NCBI GenBank assembly: GCA_020850835.1
Contig: JADZDX010000076.1
Span: forward strand, 1 to 40,668
Direction: 5' to 3'
Origin: Fimbriimonadaceae bacterium
GTDB lineage: Bacteria > Armatimonadota > Fimbriimonadia > Fimbriimonadales > Fimbriimonadaceae
DNA length: 40,668 nucleotides
Shown here: piece by piece, positions 34,360-40,668 of the stretch
How the letters are laid out: every line of letters starts with the position of its first letter
How positions within the stretch are numbered: the stretch's first letter is position 1
Notes under the pieces: model-generated
Database searches by the model: none
The model's input: the letters and a program-made list of their open reading frames with translations, nothing else
Told to the model about the DNA's origin: nothing
Position numbers and translations under genes: made by a program

Positions 34360-36726
34360 ATGGGTGAACCGTTGAATCCTGCTTCTTCCCGGCGACGTAG
34401 TGGCCATTCTCAAGCCATCCCGCAGGCCGTTCCCTTGTTACCTGTGCGGGATAACGTACACTTTCCGCAGCTTGTTGGGACCCTGCTGATTGGTCGAGAA
34501 ATATCCTTGCGAGCTCTACAGAGTGCGATCCGCAAGGAAAGGATGGTTTTGGTCGTGGGGCAACGCGATGTTGCTGTAGATGAACCCCGTGCTGAAGATC
34601 TCTATCGGATCGGCACGCTATGCGAGGTCGTCCAGATCATGCCAATGCCTGACGGCACCATGCGGGTCATCCTGCGCGGCCTGAGTCGTTCAAGAGTGGA
34701 GCGATTCCTATTTAAGCGAGGCTTCTACACCTCAGAGTACGAGGTCCTCCTTGAAGAGCAAGCCATCGGCCCAGCGAGTGAGGCCCTTCGACGAGAAGCA
34801 ATTGAAGAATTTCAACAAATTGCATCGCTCGGGAAACAGGTGCCAGTTGAAGTATTAGAAGTCTTACCGAGCATTGATGACACCGGGCATCTGGCCGACC
34901 TTATGGCAGACCACCTAACCCTTCGAGCTTCGGTAAAGCAGGAGTTGTTGGAGGAAACAGACTGTGCACGGCGAATGGAGAAGCTCATCCAGGTCTTGGC
35001 ATCCGAACGCCAAGTTCTGGAACTCCAAAACGACCTTCGCCACCGGGTTGAAGAAGAGCTAGGTAACACCCAGCGTGAGTATTACCTCCGCGAACAACTG
35101 AAAATTATTCAAGGCGAACTGAGTGGAGGAGACGAAGCATTCTCGCCCGAGAATGAAGCGCTTGCTACCGCCATACGGGCCGCAGGGATGCCGCAAGAGA
35201 CCGAAGACAAGGCGATTCTGGAACTGAAACGCCTTGAACGTGCGCCCAGCAGTTCGCCGGAAAACATGGTCATTCGTAATTACCTTGACTGGCTGATCGG
35301 CCTGCCATGGACTGCCTTGAGCCAAGACCGCTTAGACGTCAAGGCCGCGGCTCAAATCCTGGACGAAGCGCATCTCGGCCTGGAGAAAGTTAAAGACCGA
35401 GTCCTAGATTTTCTCGCCGTGCGGCAATTGTCGGGCTCCCTCCGTGGTCCCATCCTTTGCTTTGTCGGACCGCCGGGCGTTGGCAAGACGAGCCTCGGAC
35501 GATCCATTGCCGAAGCCCTGGGTCGGAAGTTTGTACGCCTTTCGCTCGGGGGCATCCGGGATGAGGCGGAGATCAGGGGACACCGAAGGACTTACGTTGG
35601 CTCCATGCCTGGACGAATTATCCAGGGGATCAAGACCTGTGGGACGCGCAATCCAGTCTTCATGCTTGATGAGATAGACAAGATGACGACGGACTTTCGC
35701 GGTGACCCCACATCAGCTCTTCTCGAAGCCCTTGACCCTGAGCAAAACGAGCACTTCAGCGATCACTACATTGAAGCATCCTTTGATCTGAGCGCCGTCA
35801 TGTTTATCGCGACCGCCAACGTTCTTGAGAATGTCCCAGCACCCCTGCGAGATCGCATGGAAGTCATCCAATTTCGCAGCTATACGGAGCAGGAGAAGCT
35901 GGAGATCGCACGACAATTTTTGGTGCCTAAGATGGCTTCGCTACACGGCCTCAAGAAAGGTCAGCTCAAGGTTGATGACCGGGCAGTGCAGCAAGTCATC
36001 CGCGAATATACGCGGGAAAGCGGGGTGAGGAACTTGGAAAGAGAGATCGCAACTCTATGCCGAAAAACGGCTCGACGTGTCGCCGAGGGCAAAGCAGAAA
36101 GAGTTCGCCTCACGGCGAAGGATTTAAGCTCGTTCCTCGGGCGCCCTCGGTTCCGATACGGAATGCGACAAGATCGCGACCAGGTTGGGGCCAGTACCGG
36201 GCTGGTGTACACCGAAGTCGGAGGCGACACTGTTACCATTGAGGCCAGCCTAATGCCTTCGCTAGGCCCCGAGCCAAACGTGCAGCTCACGGGTTCCCTG
36301 GGGAATGTCATGAAGGAGTCCGCGCTCACAGCTGCTACTTACGCCCGAGAACACGCCAGTAACTTCGGACTTGAGCAGACATTCGCCAACGATATGCACA
36401 TCCACGTTCCCGAAGGAGCGGTGCCCAAGGATGGACCGAGTGCTGGCGTGACCATTGTAACGGCGATTGTCAGTGCCATGACGGGGCGCCCAGTACGGCG
36501 GGACCTTGCGATGACCGGCGAGATTACGCTTCGAGGCAAGGTACTTGCCGTTGGAGGGATCCGCGAGAAACTACTCGCGGCCCACCGGGCGGCGATAAGC
36601 GAAGTAGCCATTCCGCGAGATAACGAGAGCGATCTTGAAGATCTTCCACCGGGTGTTCGGGAGCAATTGCAAGTTCATTTTGTGCAAACTGTGGATGAGG
36701 TGTTACGCCTTGCCCTGGTTCCATGA
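34360..36726 (+). CDS. lon: ATP-dependent protease Lon
   Basis: AAA+ serine protease that degrades misfolded and regulatory proteins. From ATG 34360 it has 788 residues, typical for LonA. The N-terminal substrate domain ([13 protein letters not shown]), Walker A ([11 protein letters not shown], Lys376), Walker B ([10 protein letters not shown]) and the catalytic dyad Ser694 (KDGPSAGVT) and Lys737 (IREKLLAA) are complete; the 43-residue dyad spacing equals that of E. coli. GTG 34342 is another possible start. Its stop overlaps the start of the hydrolase (ATGA). Confidence 0.95.
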   Translation: MGEPLNPASSRRRSGHSQAIPQAVPLLPVRDNVHFPQLVGTLLIGREISLRALQSAIRKERMVLVVGQRDVAVDEPRAEDLYRIGTLCEVVQIMPMPDGTMRVILRGLSRSRVERFLFKRGFYTSEYEVLLEEQAIGPASEALRREAIEEFQQIASLGKQVPVEVLEVLPSIDDTGHLADLMADHLTLRASVKQELLEETDCARRMEKLIQVLASERQVLELQNDLRHRVEEELGNTQREYYLREQLKIIQGELSGGDEAFSPENEALATAIRAAGMPQETEDKAILELKRLERAPSSSPENMVIRNYLDWLIGLPWTALSQDRLDVKAAAQILDEAHLGLEKVKDRVLDFLAVRQLSGSLRGPILCFVGPPGVGKTSLGRSIAEALGRKFVRLSLGGIRDEAEIRGHRRTYVGSMPGRIIQGIKTCGTRNPVFMLDEIDKMTTDFRGDPTSALLEALDPEQNEHFSDHYIEASFDLSAVMFIATANVLENVPAPLRDRMEVIQFRSYTEQEKLEIARQFLVPKMASLHGLKKGQLKVDDRAVQQVIREYTRESGVRNLEREIATLCRKTARRVAEGKAERVRLTAKDLSSFLGRPRFRYGMRQDRDQVGASTGLVYTEVGGDTVTIEASLMPSLGPEPNVQLTGSLGNVMKESALTAATYAREHASNFGLEQTFANDMHIHVPEGAVPKDGPSAGVTIVTAIVSAMTGRPVRRDLAMTGEITLRGKVLAVGGIREKLLAAHRAAISEVAIPRDNESDLEDLPPGVREQLQVHFVQTVDEVLRLALVP

Positions 36727-38915
36727 TCTTGCCCATCAATATCGTCGCCGAGCCTGACTTCGGCCTTAAGGTAGAAGCTGTTTACGCCCGCCAGATTCCG
36801 GCAAGGGCACGCTCTTTGGTTCGTGTTGACCCAATTGAAGCCGAGGTGATTACCGGCAAGCTTAGGGCCGAAAAGCCTTGGGAGTCGCGTGCCATAACGG
36901 GCTGGAAAGTAGCCCCCGCTGGCTACGTGTGGGTCCGCATCAATAGCCCAAAGGACCAAATTCTCCAACTCAATGTGTCCGGCGCTTCAATGGCCTATGT
37001 CAACGGTGAACCCCGAGTCGGGGATGTCTACGGCTATGGGACGTACTTCATACCGGTTGATATGAAGCAAGGAGTAAACGAAGTCCTACTAACCGGCTTC
37101 CGAGGTGATGCCACGCTGAATTGGCGGAAGGTGGAAGCCGAAATTGAGCTAGACCGATTTGACGCTACGCTGCCCGACTTCCGCGTAGACGCCAACGCGG
37201 CTCAAGGCTCTTGGGGCGGATTTGTCGTACGGAATAACTCCACGCGACCTCGAATCGTTTCTCTCCACTCCGAAGGAGCACGTCAAACTTTGCCAGCGGA
37301 GAAACGGATGATCCCTCCCCTTGGAATGGTAAAGGTCCCCATCGCCATTCCAAATTCCTCGGTATTCAGTGTGATCCTCCAAGAAGGAAATTCGACGTGG
37401 GCACACAAGGTATTCAAACTGCAGAGCCGCAAGGCTGGCGAACCCTTTCGCCGGACCTTTCGAAGTGCCATGGACGGAAGTGCTCAATACTATGCGGTCA
37501 ACCCAAGTTCGAGGCCAAATCCAAAGGTGGCCGTGTTATCGCTCCATGGGGCCAGCGTGGAAGCCATTGGCCAAGCCCAGGCCTATGGACAAAAGGATTT
37601 TTGCGACATCATCTGCCCCACCAATCGCCGCCCATTTGGGTTCAACTGGGAAGGCATCGGTCGCAAAGATGCCCTAGAAGTCCTATCCGACGCTCGATGG
37701 CTGGCGAACTACGATCCAGACCGAATCATGCTTACGGGACACTCAATGGGAGGTCACGGCACTTGGCACTTGGGGGCGAACTACCCAAACATCTTTGCCG
37801 CCATTGCCCCCTGCGCGGGCTGGATATCGTTCGACACCTACGCCGGAGGAGCGAATTATGACCTCGATGACCCCGTGCAGAAACTGCTAGCGAGGGGCAA
37901 CCAGACCAGCGACACATTGCTGCTGAAGGCAAATTTCAGTCAGTACCAAAGCGTATACATCCACCATGGCGGTGCGGATGAGACCGTCCCCATAACAGAA
38001 GCCCGGAAAATGCGAGATGAATTGACCCCAGTCGCAAAGGTGACCTACAGCGAGGTGCCCGGTATGGGGCATTGGTTTGACAACGATCCCGCGCCCGGGG
38101 CGGACAGCGTGGACTGGAAACCATTTTTTGATATCTTTAGGACTGCCCGCAAGTCAGACCCAGTTCGGTTGGGGAAAGTACGCTTTCGAACTTACGACGT
38201 TGATGTCAATGCTGACTTTGGACTGGGGCAGGTGCTAGCTCAGCAACATCCCCTTGAGCGCAGTACCATCTCTGCTGATCTTCATGGTGATACGTGGCGG
38301 ATGACAACGGCAAATGTCTTCAGAATAAGGACGGGACACGCCGGACTGATCAATCTGGATGGTCAGGCATTTATCGTCAAGAAGGGCGATGTCTTTACCA
38401 AGGTGGGCCCGAGGTGGAGGAAGCAAGGCCCGAATGAGATGTCCTTCCACGGCGCAACCTCTGCCTACGCCCACAACGTCCAGTGGGCGGGACCATGGCA
38501 GTCCCCTATCGCCACCAAGGCAGGGCTATGGGCAATGGCCCGCTTTCACTTGGAACAATTGTGGTACCGCGCCAACGCCACGCCGGAACTTGTTGAACTT
38601 GATCGTGCTCGGATAAATGATCGTAACTACTGGGAATACCTCTACGCCGATGCGAATCAGGACCGCGCTACCTTCCGCACCATGCCAACTTCGCGACGGG
38701 AACGTATGAAGACGGTCATCACCGGCTACTCATTGTTTGGGCTGAAGTTTGCCGAGCGGTTCCCTCTCCTTAGCCCGGGAATTGCATACCCCGACTGGTT
38801 CGCAACGGATATTGGAATGCTGCAAGGAGAAGCAAAGCACACCCAGGCTGGCTACACCGATCCTTCTGGGAATGAATTCGAGAGCCTTGCTTCAAGTGCC
38901 CATTTCCCAAAGTAA
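36723..38915 (+). CDS. Large alpha/beta hydrolase, lon-coupled
   Basis: A 730-residue protein with a central alpha/beta hydrolase (prolyl oligopeptidase-like) domain (about 255-480): nucleophile Ser341 in GHSMGGHG, Asp419 in GGADETVP and His450 in GMGHWF. The N-terminal 250 residues are beta-rich and the last 240 are unassigned with an Ile/Tyr-rich character. No signal peptide is seen. The ATG overlaps the lon stop, which suggests co-translation with the protease; its substrate is unknown, with peptidase or esterase as the main options. A weak AT-rich hairpin (38916-38942) follows the stop. Confidence 0.82.
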   Translation: MILPINIVAEPDFGLKVEAVYARQIPARARSLVRVDPIEAEVITGKLRAEKPWESRAITGWKVAPAGYVWVRINSPKDQILQLNVSGASMAYVNGEPRVGDVYGYGTYFIPVDMKQGVNEVLLTGFRGDATLNWRKVEAEIELDRFDATLPDFRVDANAAQGSWGGFVVRNNSTRPRIVSLHSEGARQTLPAEKRMIPPLGMVKVPIAIPNSSVFSVILQEGNSTWAHKVFKLQSRKAGEPFRRTFRSAMDGSAQYYAVNPSSRPNPKVAVLSLHGASVEAIGQAQAYGQKDFCDIICPTNRRPFGFNWEGIGRKDALEVLSDARWLANYDPDRIMLTGHSMGGHGTWHLGANYPNIFAAIAPCAGWISFDTYAGGANYDLDDPVQKLLARGNQTSDTLLLKANFSQYQSVYIHHGGADETVPITEARKMRDELTPVAKVTYSEVPGMGHWFDNDPAPGADSVDWKPFFDIFRTARKSDPVRLGKVRFRTYDVDVNADFGLGQVLAQQHPLERSTISADLHGDTWRMTTANVFRIRTGHAGLINLDGQAFIVKKGDVFTKVGPRWRKQGPNEMSFHGATSAYAHNVQWAGPWQSPIATKAGLWAMARFHLEQLWYRANATPELVELDRARINDRNYWEYLYADANQDRATFRTMPTSRRERMKTVITGYSLFGLKFAERFPLLSPGIAYPDWFATDIGMLQGEAKHTQAGYTDPSGNEFESLASSAHFPK

Positions 38916-38942
38916 CGATTTTTCAATAATCTTTGAAAATCG
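38916..38942 (+). terminator. Weak AT-rich hairpin after hydrolase
   Basis: CGATTTTTCA (38916-38925) can pair with TGAAAATCG (38934-38942) with one bulged T and an eight-base loop. The stem is AT-rich and lacks a U-run, so termination strength is doubtful. It runs directly into the mqnC -10. Confidence 0.35.
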
Positions 38943-38943
38943 G

Positions 38944-38949
38944 TAAAAT
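38944..38949 (+). promoter_or_regulatory. Candidate -10 for leaderless mqnC
   Basis: TAAAAT followed by eight bases and the ATG at 38958, without a ribosome site. Confidence 0.5.
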
Positions 38950-38957
38950 AAGCTCAA

Positions 38958-40043
38958 ATGGCCACTCTGGTTTCCCCCAATATCAGCATTGATTCGATCG
39001 CTGACAAGGTTTTCGCCAATGAGCGGATCACGCCGGAGGATGCCCTATTCCTCTATCAGCATCCGAACCTGCTGGAACTAGCAGCGCTGGCAAATCACCG
39101 CCGCCAGCAACAGATTCCAGGTCGCACCGTGACCTACATCATTGGTCGCATTCTGAACTACACGAACGTATGTTGGGTGCGGTGTAAGTTCTGCGCGTTT
39201 TACCGCGTGCCCAATCATAGCGAGGGGTATCTCCTTAGCGATGAAGAGATACTTGCCAAAGTTGGTGATACGGTTGAGAAAGGTGGAGTTGAGATTCTCT
39301 TCCAGGGCGGACTCAATCCTAAGCTGAAAATTGAGTACTTCGAAGGCATTTTCAACAAGATCATGGCGGCCTATCCAAATGTCATCCTGCACGCCCTGAG
39401 TCCAGCTGAGATCATCTACATTGCGCACATCAGCAAATTGACGGTACATGACACGCTCAAAAGGCTCAAGGCAAGCGGCCTCCACTCAATTCCGGGAGCC
39501 GGGGGTGAGATCCTTGTTGACCGTGTTCGTAAGATCATCGCTCCTTACAAGGATACGACCGACGAATGGCTTCGGTGCATGCGGGAGGCCAGCGCACTGG
39601 GCATCCGGAGTACCGCGAGCATGATGTTTGGTCATGTTGAGACGCTCGAGGATCGAATTGAGCACCTCGGTCGAATCCGCGACCTGCAAGATGAGTGCGC
39701 TCCATTTCGAGCGTTCATCAGTTGGAACTTCCAGCCCGAAGACACTAACCTTCCCATCGCTCACAAGGCGAGTAGCGCCGACTACCTACGGACTGTCGCA
39801 ATATCTCGGATCTTCCTTGATAATATCGCCAACTTCCAGGTCTCCATCCTCACGCAGGGGCCAAAAATCGCCCAGGCGGCATTGAACTATGGGGCCAATG
39901 ACTTCGGCTCAATCATGATTGAGGAAAATGTTGTGAGCGCGGCCGGAAACAAGTTCATCCTTAACACCGAGGAGTTTGAGCGAGTCATTGCGGCGGCGGA
40001 TTACGTTCCCAAGCGCCGAAACACCCGTTACGAATTGATCTGA
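38958..40043 (+). CDS. mqnC: Dehypoxanthine futalosine cyclase MqnC
   Basis: Radical SAM enzyme that cyclises dehypoxanthine futalosine in the futalosine route to menaquinone. The 361 residues contain the iron-sulfur motif Cys72-x3-Cys76-x2-Cys79 (CWVRCKFC) after TYIIGRILNYTN, and MqnC-type stretches GGVEILFQGGLNPKL, IPGAGGEILVDRVR and SMMFGHVETLEDRIEHL. The last of these separates MqnC from MqnE and CofH. No other mqn genes are in the window. The ORF follows the hairpin after the hydrolase and converges on the AtpZ-like gene with 13 bases between. Confidence 0.93.
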   Translation: MATLVSPNISIDSIADKVFANERITPEDALFLYQHPNLLELAALANHRRQQQIPGRTVTYIIGRILNYTNVCWVRCKFCAFYRVPNHSEGYLLSDEEILAKVGDTVEKGGVEILFQGGLNPKLKIEYFEGIFNKIMAAYPNVILHALSPAEIIYIAHISKLTVHDTLKRLKASGLHSIPGAGGEILVDRVRKIIAPYKDTTDEWLRCMREASALGIRSTASMMFGHVETLEDRIEHLGRIRDLQDECAPFRAFISWNFQPEDTNLPIAHKASSADYLRTVAISRIFLDNIANFQVSILTQGPKIAQAALNYGANDFGSIMIEENVVSAAGNKFILNTEEFERVIAAADYVPKRRNTRYELI

Positions 40044-40056
40044 GGGCCTGCGGCAA

Positions 40057-40425
40057 CTATTGCCCTTGGACGCGATTCACGAACACGATCGCGAACACAA
40101 CGCCCATAACCGAACCAAGCACGATAAGTCCGCTCTGCCAGCCCGCCGGACCTCCCATCTTCTCAATCAGCCAACCTACTCCAAGCCCAGCTAGGGGCAT
40201 GCCGAGAATCGCGTAGGCCACAGTTAGGCCAACCCCGAGCCCTTTTGCGGCTTCGGCGCTCGAGCGATCTTCCTTCTCCTTTTGACGAGTGGTCTGTTCT
40301 CGTTTCTGGGTTGCCCGATGGGCTCGTTCCTCCAAATCCTTTAAGCGACCCTCAAACTCTGAGTCGGCGGCGTCCATCTTCCGCCGAGCCTCAGCAGCGA
40401 TTTCTTCGGGTGTTTGACCGGGCAT
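40057..40425 (-). CDS. AtpZ/AtpI-like membrane protein
   Basis: A 122-residue protein with a charged coiled-coil N-terminus (about 10-60, rich in Glu/Arg/Lys/Gln) and two membrane helices (about 66-86 and 96-116) separated by IEKMGGPAGWQSG. This matches the AtpZ/AtpI class, small proteins usually found at the head of ATP synthase operons and implicated in magnesium uptake or c-ring assembly. Here it is roughly 40 kb from the ATP synthase genes. ATG 40425 is chosen, as the longer frame has no matching sequence; CAAACT is six bases before it. Divergent from recG. Confidence 0.65.
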   Translation of the reverse strand: MPGQTPEEIAAEARRKMDAADSEFEGRLKDLEERAHRATQKREQTTRQKEKEDRSSAEAAKGLGVGLTVAYAILGMPLAGLGVGWLIEKMGGPAGWQSGLIVLGSVMGVVFAIVFVNRVQGQ

Positions 40426-40483
40426 AAACTTAGTTTGGCTTGGTGCGGGCCTGAATTGCTGGTGCTCCGCAACCAAACATGGT

Positions 40484-40491
40484 ATACATCC
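40484..40491 (+). promoter_or_regulatory. Candidate extended -10 near recG
   Basis: The plus strand reads TGGTATACA across about 40480-40488, an extended -10 about 17 bases before the recG GTG. Confidence 0.35.
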
Positions 40492-40504
40492 GTCTATACA
40501 AATC

Positions 40505-40668
40505 GTGACAGGAATCGCGCCGAGCCTATCTACGGAGATCCAGTACGTCAAGGGCGTAGGACCAAAGCTCGCACCCCTTTTCAGCAAGCTAGGAATCGAA
40601 ACAGCCCGGGACTTGTTGTTTCACTTCCCTCGCCGTTATGAAGACCGCCGACACCTTCCGCCCATTCG
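40505..40668 (+). CDS. recG: ATP-dependent DNA helicase RecG (5' end)
   Basis: Partial gene cut by the window edge. The first 54 codons include IQYVKGVGPKLAPLFSKLG, then DLLFHFPRRYEDRR, the classic N-terminal wedge-domain start of RecG, which remodels stalled replication forks. The most upstream sensible start in frame is GTG 40505. No nucleotide-binding motif is visible because the rest lies outside the window. Confidence 0.85.
   Translation, partial: MTGIAPSLSTEIQYVKGVGPKLAPLFSKLGIETARDLLFHFPRRYEDRRHLPPI

Noticed and set aside
40060-40075. Short hairpin near the mqnC/AtpZ convergence
   Set aside because: GGCAA/TTGCC with a three-base loop and no U-run is too weak to support.

Overview
The window is a gene-dense, moderately GC-rich bacterial chromosome segment with almost no spacer DNA. 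Two short prepilin-like proteins of the DUF1559 type, an exosortase/EpsI pair, a futalosine-pathway menaquinone gene (mqnC), an F-type ATP synthase cluster and a GYF-domain pair together resemble Armatimonadota, most likely the Fimbriimonadia. That placement is an inference from gene content and style; no 16S or marker search could be run. I see no phage, insertion sequence, CRISPR array, toxin-antitoxin pair or defence island.

Layout. 1-4931 (+): ATP synthase genes c, b, delta, alpha, gamma (atpE-F-H-A-G) and a two-domain acetyltransferase; beta and epsilon do not follow. 7194-4928 (-): osmC-type gene, tpiA, acyl-CoA thioesterase and a hypothetical gene in one tight operon, with tRNA-Cys diverging upstream. 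8916-7329 (-): exosortase and its EpsI-like partner, diverging from a UDP-glucose dehydrogenase that runs into a family 2 glycosyltransferase. This is a small surface-polysaccharide and protein-sorting region. 11400-15215 (+): prepilin with a translationally coupled 56-aa lipoprotein, a terminator, class II fructose bisphosphatase, a second prepilin and a CBM9-like protein. 15274-19474 (+): typA, a solo DsbD N-terminal domain protein and nadB. 21939-19444 (-): M14 carboxypeptidase, then a haem-binding DUF2231 membrane protein. 22060-26527: a small pseudopilin, a CapD/FlaA1-type nucleotide-sugar dehydratase and an FtsK translocase. 26655-28604: paired GYF-domain membrane proteins, a degenerate receiver-like protein and a hypothetical gene. 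28641-32449: acetyl-CoA synthetase facing a TPR protein. 32826-33683: a divergent PII protein, a seven-iron ferredoxin and a PilZ protein. 33788-38915 (+): GbsR/MarR-type regulator, Lon protease and an alpha/beta hydrolase. 38958 to the end: mqnC, an AtpZ/AtpI-like protein and the first codons of recG.

Two genome-style signals stand out. Four of eight convergent protein-gene pairs end on exactly the same four-base CTAA/TTAG overlap, so each stop codon lies inside the other. Also, many genes that start a transcription unit have a -10-like hexamer only 6-8 bases before the start codon and no Shine-Dalgarno site, which suggests leaderless mRNAs. Other unusual points are a PII protein without the uridylylated tyrosine, an ATP synthase cluster ending at gamma in the cyanobacterial manner, a nested hairpin between atpE and atpF, and a CxxCH/calcium-loop/DUF2231 fusion. 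I found no complete new multi-gene system. The best candidates for undescribed biology are the leaderless/stop-sharing architecture, the PII variant and the prepilin-lipoprotein pair.
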